DNA of 64,000 nucleotides, from NCBI RefSeq assembly GCF_900101745.1, contig NZ_FNAD01000020.1:62001-126000 (forward strand). The letters run 5' to 3'. This document shows, in pieces, positions 19,844 to 29,057 of this stretch. The notes under the pieces were generated by a model that was not told the DNA's origin, did not search any database, and saw only the letters and a program-made list of their open reading frames with translations. The translations under genes were made by a program, and so were the position numbers. This DNA is from Glycomyces harbinensis (GTDB taxonomy: Bacteria; Actinomycetota; Actinomycetes; Mycobacteriales; Micromonosporaceae). Positions within the stretch are counted from its first letter, which is position 1. Every line of letters begins with the position of its first letter.

Positions 19844-21651
19844 TTCGACTCCCCGTGCCCTCGGAGGTGCCCGCCGTCCCGGGTGTTCCGGCGCGCCTCC
19901 GGTTCCGGGCCGTCCTGCCGGTCCGGGCTGTTCTTCTGGTCCGGTCCCGGGCTGTTCTTCTGGTCCCGTCCCGGGCTGTTCTTCTGGTCCCGTTCCGGGA
20001 ACAACCCGGGCGGGCGGCCGTTGCCATCCCAGTTGAGGAGGTTGAACCGGCGCGCCGGGCCCGAACGGCCGTCGCTGGTCTGGCGGTCGCGCAGGGCGTG
20101 GAAGGTCTCGACGCTGGCGGGCTGCGGCCGTCCCGAGGCCTCGCCGAACGGCGCCTCGCCGCCCATGCCGCCCATGCCCGGTCCGCCCTCGAAGTCGAGC
20201 GAGCAGCCGATCTCGTCGATGACGCCGCGGTCGGCCTCGTCGACCCCGTACGCCGTCGGGATCACGTACCGGTCGTCGTACTTCGCGAGCGCCAGCAGCC
20301 GGTACATCCGCTCGATGTCGGCCCCGGTCATGCCGGCCGCCGTCGCGATCGACTCGTCCGGCTCCTCGCCGAGATTGATGCGCCGCATGTAGGAGCGCAT
20401 CGCCGCGAGCTTCCCGAGCACGTCCTTCACCGGCCCGGGGTCGCCGGCGGTGAACAGCTCGGCGAGGTACTCGACCGGGATGCGCAGCGTGTCGATCGCG
20501 GCGAACAGGTTCCCGGCGTCCTCGCCGTCGTGGCCGGACTCGCTCAGCGCGTCGACCACCGGCGACAGCGGCGGGATGTACCAGACCATCGGCATGGTCC
20601 GGTACTCCGGATGCAGCGGCAGCGCCACGCGGAACCGCTTGGCCAGCAGATGGATCGGGGACCGGCGCGCCGACGCCACCCAGCGCTCGGGGATGCCGTC
20701 GCGGATCGCGGCGGCCTGGACCTCGGGGTCGTCGGGGTCGAGGAAGACGTCGAGCTGCGCCTCGTAGAGGTCCTTCTCGTCCTTGACGGCGGCCGCCCTG
20801 CCGACCCGTTCGACGTCGTAGAGGATCACGCCGAGGTACCGCAGGCGCCCCACGCAGGTCTCGGAGCACACGGTGGGCATGCCGACCTCGACGCGCGGGT
20901 AGCAGAGCGTGCACTTCTCGGCCTTGCCGGTCTTGTGGTTGAAGTAGACCTTCTTGTAGGGGCAGCCGGTGACGCACATGCGCCAGCCCCGGCACTTGTC
21001 CTGGTCGACCAGGACGATGCCGTCCTCGGCGCGCTTGTACATCGCGCCGGAGGGGCACGCGGCGACGCAGGAGGGGTTGAGGCAGTGCTCGCAGATGCGC
21101 GGCAGGTAGAACATGAACGCCTGCTCGTAGTCGAACCTGACCTTGTCGCCGATCTTCTGCACGATCGGGTCGTTCGCGGCCAGCTCCTCGCCGCCGGCGA
21201 GGTCGTCGTCCCAGTTGGCGCTCCACTTGATCTGCATCGGTTCGCCGGAGATGAGCGAGCGCGGCCGGGCCCCGGGTATGTCGTCGCCGAGCGGCGCGGA
21301 CACCAGGTGCTCGTAGTCGTACGTCCAGGGCTCGTAGTAGTCCTGGATGGACGGCATCTTGGGGTTGGCGAAGATCGTGGCGAGCTTCTTGAGGCGTCCG
21401 CCCGCGCGGGGCTTGAGCCTCCCTGTGGCCGTGCGCTTCCAGCCGCCCTGCCAGCGCTCCTGGTCCTCGTGCCGCCTCGGGTAGCCCTGTCCGGGCCGGG
21501 TCTCGACGTTGTTGAACCACACGTACTCGACGCCGGAGCGGTTGGTCCACGCCTGTTTGCAGGTGACCGAGCAGGTGTGGCATCCGATGCACTTGTCGAG
21601 GTTCATGACCATCGCGACCTGCGCCATGACCTTGCCGATGCGCTGCGCCAT
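19840..21651 (-). CDS. narH: Respiratory nitrate reductase subunit beta, with repeat tail
   Basis: 603-residue iron-sulfur subunit that wires electrons from NarI to NarG. Four cysteine clusters are present: CIGCHTCSVTC (Cys21, 24, 27, 31), CEHCLNPSCVAACP, CRGWRMCVTGCP (the cluster with Trp in place of a Cys, giving 3Fe-4S) and the CTLCYP to CSETC group. The usual length is about 510, so roughly 80 residues are extra at the C-terminus; they include three DQKNSPG-type repeats and a charged, disordered end. The ATG overlaps the narG stop by one base (TGATG). The extension sits in frame with normal codon use, so it is translated unless there is a sequencing error. Confidence 0.96.
   Translation of the reverse strand: MAQRIGKVMAQVAMVMNLDKCIGCHTCSVTCKQAWTNRSGVEYVWFNNVETRPGQGYPRRHEDQERWQGGWKRTATGRLKPRAGGRLKKLATIFANPKMPSIQDYYEPWTYDYEHLVSAPLGDDIPGARPRSLISGEPMQIKWSANWDDDLAGGEELAANDPIVQKIGDKVRFDYEQAFMFYLPRICEHCLNPSCVAACPSGAMYKRAEDGIVLVDQDKCRGWRMCVTGCPYKKVYFNHKTGKAEKCTLCYPRVEVGMPTVCSETCVGRLRYLGVILYDVERVGRAAAVKDEKDLYEAQLDVFLDPDDPEVQAAAIRDGIPERWVASARRSPIHLLAKRFRVALPLHPEYRTMPMVWYIPPLSPVVDALSESGHDGEDAGNLFAAIDTLRIPVEYLAELFTAGDPGPVKDVLGKLAAMRSYMRRINLGEEPDESIATAAGMTGADIERMYRLLALAKYDDRYVIPTAYGVDEADRGVIDEIGCSLDFEGGPGMGGMGGEAPFGEASGRPQPASVETFHALRDRQTSDGRSGPARRFNLLNWDGNGRPPGLFPERDQKNSPGRDQKNSPGPDQKNSPDRQDGPEPEARRNTRDGGHLRGHGESK
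19925..19996 (-). repeat. 24-bp tandem repeat in narH, three copies
   Basis: Three near-identical units, recognised by CTGTTCTTCTGGTCC starting at 19928, 19952 and 19976 on the plus strand. In frame they encode the DQKNSPG repeats of the NarH tail. Confidence 0.85.
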
Positions 21652-24600
21652 CAGTACCGGACCTCCGTGGTTCGCTTGCGCACGACGGTGACCTCGTCGC
21701 GCTGGTTGCCGGTGGGCCCGATGTAGTTGAAGGCGTATGAGAACTGGGCGTATCCGCCGATGAGGTGGGTGGGTTTGACGAGCAGGCGCGTGAGGGAGTT
21801 GTGGATGCCGCCCCGCTTGCCGGTGGTCTCGGTCTTCGGGACGTCGACCACGCGTTCCTGCGCGTGGTACATGTAGACGGTCCCTTGCGGCATCCGGTGG
21901 GAGACGACGAGTCGGGCGGCGACGACGCCGTTGCGGTTCACGGCCTCGACCCAGTCGTTGTCCTTGGCGCCGATGGCCTCGGCGTCCTGGGGGCTCATCC
22001 AGATGTTGGGGCCGCCGCGCGAGAGCGTGAGCATGAGCAGGTTGTCCTGGTACTCGGAGTGGATGGACCACTTGGAGTGCGGCGTGAGGTACCGGACGGC
22101 GACGGCCTTCTCCCCGCTGGGCCCGATCTCGGGTTCGCCGAACAGGGCGTGCATGTTGAGCGGCGGCCGGTAGATCGGCAGGGCCTCGCCGAATTCGTGC
22201 ATCCAGTCGTGGTCGACGTAGCAGTGCATGCGCCCGGTGAGGGTGTGCCAGGGCTTGTCGTGCTCGACGTTGATGGTGAAGGGCGAGTAGCGCCGGTCGT
22301 GCGCCTCCTTGCCGGACCATTCGGGGCTGGCGCCGACGGGGGTGGGCGCGTGCTGGGTGTCGGAGAAGACGACGCGGCGTTCGGCGGTGCCGTGGATCAG
22401 TTCGGAGAAGTCGGTGCCGACGCGTTCGGCCAGGCGCGTGAAGCCCTGCGAGGCGAGGCGGCCGTTGCTGGTGCCGGAGAGCGCGAGGATCATCTCGCAG
22501 GCTTTGACGTCGGTGTCGAGGAGGGGCCGGCCGGCGGCGGGGCCGTCGTTCGCGATGCCGTTGCGCTGGGCGAGCCAGCCGATCTCGACGTCGGGTGTGA
22601 ACGAGACGCCTTTGACGGGCAGGCCTTTGGTCTCGGCGAGCGGGCCGAGGGCGGCCATTTTGGCGGCGACGGCGGGGTAGTCGCGTTCGACGCTGATGAT
22701 CGCGGGCATGGTCTTGCCCGGGATCGGTTGCACGCCTTCGGCTTTCCAGTCGGGTGCGATGCCGCCCGGTTGGGCGAGTTCGCCGGGGGTGTCGTGCTGG
22801 TGCGGTGCGGCGACGAGGTCGGTGGCGACGCCGAGGTGGTCTTCGGCGAGTGCGGAGAACCGCTGCGCGAGCAGGTGGAAGGCCTCGAAGTCGGTGCGGG
22901 CCTGCCAGGGCGGGTCGATCGCGGGCGAGAAGGCGTGGACGAACGGGTGCATGTCGGTGGTGGAGAGGTCGTGCTTCTCGTACCAGGTGGCGGCCGGGAG
23001 CACGATGTCGGACAGCAGCGTGGTGCTGGTCATGCGGAAGTCGAGCGAGAGCAGCAGATCGAGTTTCCCCTGGGGCGCCCGGCCGTGCCAGGTGACGTCC
23101 TCGGGGCGGTCGTCGGGCCCGGCCTCACCGCCCTGCACGGAGTTCTGGGTGCCGAGGAGATGTTTGAGGAAGTACTCGTCGCCTTTGGCGGAGGAGCCGA
23201 AGAGGTTCGCGCGCCAGACGGTGAGGACGCGGGGCCAGTTCTCGGGCGCGTCGGGGTCTTCGGCGGCGAAGCGCAGTTCTCCGGAGGCGAGTTCGTCCAC
23301 GATGTACCGGCCGGGTTCCTTCCCGGCCTCCTTCGCCTCCTGCGCCAGGAGGAGCGGGTTGCGGTCGAAGGTCGGGTAGGACGGCATCCAGCCCATGCGG
23401 GCGGAGGCCGCGACGAGGTCGGCGGTGTGCACGGAGGCGAGCCGGCCGGGCCCGGTGGCGGAGGTGAGCGCGTCGGACTTGTAGGTGTCGTAGCGCCACT
23501 GGTCGGTGTGGAGGTACCAGTACGGGGTGGCGGCCATGAAGCGGGCGGGCCGGGTCCAGTCCATCGCCGAGGCGTATGCGGCCCAGCCGGTCTGGGTGCG
23601 GCACTTCTCCTGGCCGACGTAGTGGGCCCAGCCGCCGCCGTTCTTGCCCTGGCATCCGGTGAGCAGCAGCAGGGTGAGGAACGCGCGGTACATGGTGTCG
23701 CCGTGAAACCACTGGTTGGTGCCCGCGCCGAGCACGATCATGGCCCGGCCGCCGGAGTCGCGCGCGGTGGCGGCGAACTCGCGGGCGATGCGGACGGTCC
23801 GCTCGGCCTTCACGGAGGTGACGGCCTCGGCCCATGCGGGCGTGCACGGCTGGGAGGCGTCGTCGTATCCGGTGGGCCACTGCCCGGGCAGGCCCGGGCG
23901 GGCGACCCCGTACTGGGCGAGCAGCAGGTCGAAGACGGTGGTGACGGTGCGGCCCTCGACGGTGCGGACGGGCACGCCGCGCAGGATCGAGTCGCCGCTG
24001 CGCCCTCCGGTGCCGGCACCGCCGTCGGGACCGCCGCCGCCGTCGAAGCCGGCGCTGTCGAAGCGCGGCAGGTCGATCGCGACCGCGTCGCAGCCCTCCC
24101 CGTACAGGCTCAGCTGCGGGACCGCGCCGCGCAGGTCGAGGTTCCAGCGGCCCGGGTTGTCCTCGTCCCAGCGGTGCCCGAGGGTCCCGTGCGGGGCGAC
24201 GGCCTCGCCGGTGCGCTCGTCGAGGAACACCGGCTTCCACTCCGCGAACGGCTCGTCCCCCGCGAGCGCGTCGCGGCGCAGGAACTTGCCGGGCACGAGC
24301 CGCCCGTCCCGCGCCTCGATCTCGACCAGGAACGGCAGGTCGGTGTACTTGCGCACGTAGGCGTCGAAGGGCTCGGTGCGGTGCTTCACGAAGTGCTCGC
24401 GGAGGATCACGTGGCCCATCGCCATGGCGAGCGCGCCGTCGGTGCCCGGGTGCGGGGCGAGCCATTCGTCGGCGAACTTGGCGGCGTCGTTGTAGTCGGG
24501 GGCGACGGTGACGACCTTCTGGCCCCGGTAGCGGGCCTCGGCCATCCAGTGCGCGTCGGGCGTGCGCGTGACCGGCACGTTCGAGCCCCACAGCATCAGG

Positions 24601-25376
24601 TACGCGGCGTCCCACCAGTCCCCCGACTCGGGGACGTCGGTCTGGTCGCCGAAGACCTGCGGGCTGGCGACCGGCAGGTCCGCGTACCAGTCGTAGAACG
24701 ACAGCATGGAGCCGCCGAGGAGGTTCACGAACCGCGCGCCGACGCCGTGCGAGACCTGCGACATCGCCGGGATCGGGCTGAACCCCGCGATCCGGTCGGG
24801 CCCGTAGGCGCCGATGGTGTGGACGTGGGCGGCGGCGGCGATCTCGACCGCCTCGTCCCAGCCGATGCGCACGAGCCCGCCCTTGCCGCGCGCGGACTGG
24901 TAGCGGCGGCGCTTGTCGGGGTCGGTGGTGATCTCGGCCCAGGCCGCGACCGGGTCGCCCAGCCGGGCCTTGGCCTCGCGGAACATCTCGATGAGGACGC
25001 CGCGCCCGTACGGGTAGCGCACGCGCGTGGGCGAGTAGGTGTACCAGGAGAACGCCGCGCCCCTCGGGCAGCCGCGCGGCTCGTACTCGGGCCGGTCGGG
25101 CCCCACGGACGGGTAGTCGGTCGCCTGGGTCTCCCAGGTGATGATGCCGTCCTTGACGTAGACGTTCCACGAGCACGACCCGGTGCAGTTGACGCCGTGC
25201 GTGGAGCGGACGACCTTGTCGTGGCTCCAGCGGTCGCGGTAGAACACGTCCCCTTCGCGCCCGCCGTCCTTGAAGACGGCCCGCAGGTCGCCGGTGGCCT
25301 CGGTGCGGGTGAGGAAGACGCCGGTGCGCAGCAGCACGTCGGCCGCCCCGGAGGAGGTCCGGTCCGTGTCCGTCAT
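21651..25376 (-). CDS. narG: Respiratory nitrate reductase subunit alpha
   Basis: 1241-residue catalytic subunit reducing nitrate to nitrite at a molybdenum bis-MGD cofactor on the cytoplasmic side of the membrane. The N-terminal FS0 cluster ligands are His60, Cys64, Cys68 and Cys103, with spacing matching E. coli NarG. The SFYDWYADLP segment, expected to carry the Asp molybdenum ligand, and the NVPVTRTPDAHW segment are intact. The start is ATG 25376, where homology begins, with GAAGGGA upstream; the frame is open far upstream but without supporting features. First gene of narGHJI; the promoter region is shared with divergent narK. Confidence 0.97.
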   Translation of the reverse strand: MTDTDRTSSGAADVLLRTGVFLTRTEATGDLRAVFKDGGREGDVFYRDRWSHDKVVRSTHGVNCTGSCSWNVYVKDGIITWETQATDYPSVGPDRPEYEPRGCPRGAAFSWYTYSPTRVRYPYGRGVLIEMFREAKARLGDPVAAWAEITTDPDKRRRYQSARGKGGLVRIGWDEAVEIAAAAHVHTIGAYGPDRIAGFSPIPAMSQVSHGVGARFVNLLGGSMLSFYDWYADLPVASPQVFGDQTDVPESGDWWDAAYLMLWGSNVPVTRTPDAHWMAEARYRGQKVVTVAPDYNDAAKFADEWLAPHPGTDGALAMAMGHVILREHFVKHRTEPFDAYVRKYTDLPFLVEIEARDGRLVPGKFLRRDALAGDEPFAEWKPVFLDERTGEAVAPHGTLGHRWDEDNPGRWNLDLRGAVPQLSLYGEGCDAVAIDLPRFDSAGFDGGGGPDGGAGTGGRSGDSILRGVPVRTVEGRTVTTVFDLLLAQYGVARPGLPGQWPTGYDDASQPCTPAWAEAVTSVKAERTVRIAREFAATARDSGGRAMIVLGAGTNQWFHGDTMYRAFLTLLLLTGCQGKNGGGWAHYVGQEKCRTQTGWAAYASAMDWTRPARFMAATPYWYLHTDQWRYDTYKSDALTSATGPGRLASVHTADLVAASARMGWMPSYPTFDRNPLLLAQEAKEAGKEPGRYIVDELASGELRFAAEDPDAPENWPRVLTVWRANLFGSSAKGDEYFLKHLLGTQNSVQGGEAGPDDRPEDVTWHGRAPQGKLDLLLSLDFRMTSTTLLSDIVLPAATWYEKHDLSTTDMHPFVHAFSPAIDPPWQARTDFEAFHLLAQRFSALAEDHLGVATDLVAAPHQHDTPGELAQPGGIAPDWKAEGVQPIPGKTMPAIISVERDYPAVAAKMAALGPLAETKGLPVKGVSFTPDVEIGWLAQRNGIANDGPAAGRPLLDTDVKACEMILALSGTSNGRLASQGFTRLAERVGTDFSELIHGTAERRVVFSDTQHAPTPVGASPEWSGKEAHDRRYSPFTINVEHDKPWHTLTGRMHCYVDHDWMHEFGEALPIYRPPLNMHALFGEPEIGPSGEKAVAVRYLTPHSKWSIHSEYQDNLLMLTLSRGGPNIWMSPQDAEAIGAKDNDWVEAVNRNGVVAARLVVSHRMPQGTVYMYHAQERVVDVPKTETTGKRGGIHNSLTRLLVKPTHLIGGYAQFSYAFNYIGPTGNQRDEVTVVRKRTTEVRY

Positions 25377-25428
25377 GGTGCCCGTTCCCTTCGCGTGGCG
25401 GCCCGTGCATGGGGGGAGTCCGCTGCTC

Positions 25429-25472
25429 AGATTAGGTCTTTGGACCCGGCAAAGAGGACTAATCGGCATACT
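25429..25472. promoter_or_regulatory. shared narG/narK control region
   Basis: An imperfect 33-nt inverted repeat spans 25431-25463, with outer arms ATTAG and CTAAT and 11 of 16 positions paired. Its left arm overlaps a minus-strand -10 (TAATCT, 25434 to 25429) suited to narG. CATACT at 25467-25472 is a possible plus-strand -10 for narK. The 178-bp gap is more AT-rich here than elsewhere. The regulator is unknown. Confidence 0.4.
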
Positions 25473-25554
25473 GTCCGCGGACCCTGCACCTGTGCCGGGC
25501 CGATGCGGCCCGGGCCGGGCCGGGGACGTTCCGCCGTCGCGAGGGGACCTGAGC

Positions 25555-26778
25555 ATGAGCACCGCCGACCAGTCCGCCGCCGTGCAGCGCGGGGCCGGGG
25601 CCAACCTGGTCCGCGCCACTGCCGCGTTCGCGATCACCTTCTGGGCGTGGAACCTCATCGGCCCGCTGTCGAAGACCTACTCCGAGCGGCTGGACCTCGA
25701 CCCCACGCAGACCTCGATCCTCGTGGCGTTCCCGGTGCTGGTGGGCGCGGTCGGGCGCATCCCGGCGGGCATCCTCACCGACCGGTTCGGCGGGCGCGTC
25801 ATGCTGACGGCCTCCTGCTTCATCGCGACCGTGCCGGTGCTCCTCGTCGGACTCTCGGGCAACTCCTTCGCCGCCCTTCTGGCCTCGGGCTTCCTGCTGG
25901 GCTTGGCCGGGACCTCGTTCGCGGTCGGCATCCCGTTCGTCAACGCCTGGTACCCGCCCGCCAAGCGCGGCTTCGCCACCGGGGTCTTCGGCGCGGGCAT
26001 GGGCGGCACGGCCCTCTCGGCGTTCTTCACCCCGCGCCTGGTCGACGGGATCGGGCTGCTGCCCGCCCACCTGGTCATGTGCGCGGCCCTCGCGGTCATG
26101 GGCCTGATCTGCTGGGCCTTCGCCCGCAACGCGCCGCAGTGGTCGCCGAACGCCGATCCGGCCCTGCCGCGCCTGAAGTCGGTCGCGAAGCTGAAGGTCA
26201 CCTGGCAGATGTCGCTGCTGTACGCCGTGGCCTTCGGCGGCTTCGTGGCGTTCTCGACCTACCTGCCGACGATGCTCGTGTCCGCCTACGACCTGGCCCA
26301 GACCGACGCGGGCCTGCGCACGGCCGGGTTCAGCCTCGCCGCGGTCGTCGCCCGCCCGGCCGGCGGCATCCTCTCCGACCTGTTCGGGCCGCTGAGGATC
26401 TGCCTGGCCTCGTTCTTCGGCGCCGCGGCCCTGGCGGTCCTGCTCGCCTTCGAACCGCCCCTGGAGATCCCGGCCGGCACCGAGTTCGTCCTCATGGCCC
26501 TGTTCCTGGGCCTGGGCACCGGCGGCGTGTTCGCGCTGGTGGCCGAACTGGTCGAGCCCGCCCGCGTCGGCGGGGTCACCGGGATCGTCGGCGCCGCGGG
26601 CGGCCTCGGCGGCTACTTCCCGCCGCTCGTGATGGGCGCGGTCTACCAGGCCACCGGCGCCTACACGATCGGCCTGCTGCTGCTGGCGCTCACCGCGCTC
26701 CTGGTCGGCCTCTTCACGTTGAAGGCGTTCCGCGCCTCCCCGTCCGCGAAGCCCGGGGCCTCGGCGAAGACGGTGTGA
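25555..26778 (+). CDS. narK: Nitrate/nitrite transporter, NarK family
   Basis: 407-residue MFS permease with 12 predicted helices, taking up nitrate and/or exporting nitrite for the adjacent reductase. Family signatures are visible: the N-terminal FAITFWAWNLIGPLSK, RIPAGILTDRFGGR in the loop after helix 2, the nitrate-signature-type glycine run GAGMGGTALSAF, and the second one VGAAGGLGGYFPP. ATG 25555 has GAGGGG 8 nt upstream; an open frame before it is not supported. Transcribed divergently from narGHJI. Confidence 0.94.
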   Translation: MSTADQSAAVQRGAGANLVRATAAFAITFWAWNLIGPLSKTYSERLDLDPTQTSILVAFPVLVGAVGRIPAGILTDRFGGRVMLTASCFIATVPVLLVGLSGNSFAALLASGFLLGLAGTSFAVGIPFVNAWYPPAKRGFATGVFGAGMGGTALSAFFTPRLVDGIGLLPAHLVMCAALAVMGLICWAFARNAPQWSPNADPALPRLKSVAKLKVTWQMSLLYAVAFGGFVAFSTYLPTMLVSAYDLAQTDAGLRTAGFSLAAVVARPAGGILSDLFGPLRICLASFFGAAALAVLLAFEPPLEIPAGTEFVLMALFLGLGTGGVFALVAELVEPARVGGVTGIVGAAGGLGGYFPPLVMGAVYQATGAYTIGLLLLALTALLVGLFTLKAFRASPSAKPGASAKTV

Positions 26779-26915
26779 CCGGGCCGCACCTCCCGTGACC
26801 GGAGGCGCCGACGCGCCGATCCTCCGCGAGAAGCCCACGTGATTGGTACTCGCGAACGAGGCCGTGACGGTGCGGAATCACCCGCAAGGCGGAGGATCCG
26901 GCCCGCCGCCGCACC

Positions 26916-26921
26916 TAAGGT
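26916..26921 (+). promoter_or_regulatory. -10 element of ABC transporter operon, leaderless type
   Basis: TAAGGT 6 nt before the ATG at 26928, with no Shine-Dalgarno in between. Confidence 0.55.
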
Positions 26922-26927
26922 GAACCC

Positions 26928-27800
26928 ATGCTCGAAATCAAGGACCTGCACAAGCGGTTCGGCGACACCCTGGCCCTCGACGGCGTGTCGCTCTCGGCCG
27001 CCCCCGGCGAGGTGGTCGGCTTCGTCGGCGCCAACGGCGCCGGGAAGACCACCACCATGCGCATCGCGATGGGCGTCCTCGCCGCCGACTCCGGCCAGAT
27101 CGTCTACGACGGCGCCCCGCTGGGCGTCGAACAGCGCCGCCGGTTCGGCTACATGCCGTCCGAACGCGGCCTCTACCCCAAGATGAAGACCGGTGAGCAG
27201 GTCGCCTACTTCGGCGAGCTGCACGGCATGAGCAAGACCGAGGCGCGCCGGTCCGCCGGCGAACTCCTCGAGCAGCTCAACCTCACCGACCGGGCCGGGG
27301 ACTTCGTGCAGGACCTGTCGCTGGGCAACCAGCAGCGCGTCCAGCTCGCGGTCTCGCTCGTCCACGACCCCGAGGTGCTCATCCTCGACGAGCCCTTCTC
27401 CGGGCTCGACCCGATCGCGGTCGACGTCATGGGCGCCGCCCTCCGGGACCGCGCCGCCGCCGGCGCGCCGGTCATCTTCTCCAGCCACCAGCTCGACCTC
27501 ATCGAGCGCCTCTGCGACTCCGTGTCGATCATCGGCAACGGGAAGATCATCGCCGCCGGGGGCGTCGAGGAGCTGAAGGCCAAGGAGGTCAAGCAGCTGC
27601 GCGTCAGCGTCGAGACCGACGAGGACCTGACCGGGCGCCTGCCCGGCACCGTCACCCGCGACGGCGACGACTACCTCGTCGAGGACTCCCCCGACGACCA
27701 GGAGGTGCTGCGCATCGCGGCCGCCGCCGGGCGCATCACCCGCTTCGCCTACGACCAGCCCACCATCGCCGAGATCTTCCGAGAGGCCGTGACCCGATGA
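26928..27800 (+). CDS. ABC transporter ATP-binding protein (NatA-like)
   Basis: 290-residue ATPase driving the membrane protein encoded next. Walker A is GANGAGKTT near residue 37, the Q-loop region contains YMPSERGLYPKM, the signature motif is the variant LSLGNQQRVQLA, Walker B is VLILDEPFSGLD, and the switch His lies in IFSSHQLDLIE. The C-terminal 70 residues form the extra domain seen in NatA/CcmA-type proteins. The stop overlaps the next start by 4 nt (ATGA). Sodium or drug export is possible from the family, but the substrate is unknown. Confidence 0.93.
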   Translation: MLEIKDLHKRFGDTLALDGVSLSAAPGEVVGFVGANGAGKTTTMRIAMGVLAADSGQIVYDGAPLGVEQRRRFGYMPSERGLYPKMKTGEQVAYFGELHGMSKTEARRSAGELLEQLNLTDRAGDFVQDLSLGNQQRVQLAVSLVHDPEVLILDEPFSGLDPIAVDVMGAALRDRAAAGAPVIFSSHQLDLIERLCDSVSIIGNGKIIAAGGVEELKAKEVKQLRVSVETDEDLTGRLPGTVTRDGDDYLVEDSPDDQEVLRIAAAAGRITRFAYDQPTIAEIFREAVTR

Positions 27801-28999
27801 CCGCTCAGCGCAACCAGGCGCGGCACGACGAGACCTCCCGGATGCGGGGGCTCATGCTCGTGGCCGGACGCGAGATCCGCGTCCGCGGCCTGTCGAAGTC
27901 CAACGTCATCAGCCTCATCGTCACCGTCCTCATCGTCGGCGTCCTGGCCGCGCTCCCCAGTCTCTTCGGCGGGGACGACGGCGACGAGAAGATCGGCCTC
28001 GCCGGGCCCACCGCCGCCGCGATGCAGACCCAGCTCGACGCCATGGGCGGCTTCGACGTCACCGTGTTCGACTCCGCCGGCGAAGCGGAGCAGGCCGTCG
28101 AGGACGAGACCGTCGAGGCGGCCGTCGCCGACGGGTCCCTCTACAGCCGCGACGGCGTCGGCAACGAGACCGAGGCCAAGATCGACGCCGCCTGGCAGGC
28201 TGCGAGCGTCCAGACGAACCTCGCGAGCGCCGGGCTCAGCGACCAGGAGATCGCCGGCGCGCTCACCGTGCAGCCGCTGGAGTGGGTGACCCTGGAGTCG
28301 GAGGGCGGCGTCACCGGCCCGCTCGACTACTTCACCGGCCTCATCATCTCCGTCATCATGTTCATGATGCTCATGACCCCGGTGCAGTACATCGCCATGG
28401 GCGTCGTCGAGGAGAAGTCCAGCCGGATCGTCGAGATCCTCCTGACGAGCCTCAAGCCCTGGCAGCTTCTGGGCGGCAAGGTCATCGGCCTCGGCGTGAT
28501 CTCCCTGGTCAACCTGATCGCCATGGTCGCCGTCGGCCTGGGCGTCTCGGCCGCCACCGGGATGCTCTCCGACCTGCCGCCGGGCACCGCCTCCGCGGCG
28601 GTCTCCACCATCGGCTGGTGGCTCATCGCGTTCGCGCTCTTCGGCACCCTCGCCGGCGGCGTCGGCTCGCTGGTGTCGCGCCAGGAGGAGTCCGGGTCGG
28701 TCCTGACCCCGCTCATCATGTCGCTGACGCTCAGCTACCTCGGCGCGATCTTCCTGCTGAACGCGCCCACGAGCACGTTCGCGGAGGTCCTGTCGATCGT
28801 GCCGCCGTTCTCCGGCATCGCGATGCCCACCCGCATGGCGATCGCCGACGTCCCGGCCTGGCAGATCGGCCTCTCCGGAGTGCTCTTGGCGCTCGCGGCG
28901 GCCGGGGCCCTGGCGCTCGGCTCCCAGCTGTACAAGCGCAGCGTCCTGTACACGGGCTCGCGGATGAAGATCAGCGAGGCGCTCCGCCGCTCCGCCTAG
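27797..28999 (+). CDS. ABC-2 type transporter permease (NatB-like)
   Basis: 400-residue membrane partner of the preceding ATPase. One N-terminal helix (about 33-55) is followed by a large extracytoplasmic domain (about 60-180) and then about six helices. The conserved ABC-2 segment VVEEKSSRIVEILLTSLKPW precedes the second half. The layout is that of the NatB/YhaP group, which exports sodium or toxic compounds. Co-translated with the ATPase through an ATGA overlap; ends at the large hairpin shared with the convergent permease gene. Confidence 0.92.
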   Translation: MTAQRNQARHDETSRMRGLMLVAGREIRVRGLSKSNVISLIVTVLIVGVLAALPSLFGGDDGDEKIGLAGPTAAAMQTQLDAMGGFDVTVFDSAGEAEQAVEDETVEAAVADGSLYSRDGVGNETEAKIDAAWQAASVQTNLASAGLSDQEIAGALTVQPLEWVTLESEGGVTGPLDYFTGLIISVIMFMMLMTPVQYIAMGVVEEKSSRIVEILLTSLKPWQLLGGKVIGLGVISLVNLIAMVAVGLGVSAATGMLSDLPPGTASAAVSTIGWWLIAFALFGTLAGGVGSLVSRQEESGSVLTPLIMSLTLSYLGAIFLLNAPTSTFAEVLSIVPPFSGIAMPTRMAIADVPAWQIGLSGVLLALAAAGALALGSQLYKRSVLYTGSRMKISEALRRSA

Positions 29000-29002
29000 C
29001 CG

Positions 29003-29049
29003 CGCGACGTGAGAGGGCCCGGGAGGAGATCCTCCCGGGCCCTGTCGCG
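29003..29049. terminator. bidirectional terminator
   Basis: 13-bp perfect stem (29014-29026 with 29031-29043, 4-nt loop) flanked by CGCGAC/GTCGCG that can extend it. Lies between the convergent natB-like and purine permease genes. Confidence 0.8.
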
Positions 29050-29057
29050 TGCGGCGG

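Noticed and set aside
21765-26798. A 1677-codon open frame antisense to narG and running into narK
   Set aside because: It is a product of high G+C, where frames opposite real genes lack stops. It has no signature, and the opposing narG has clear family motifs.
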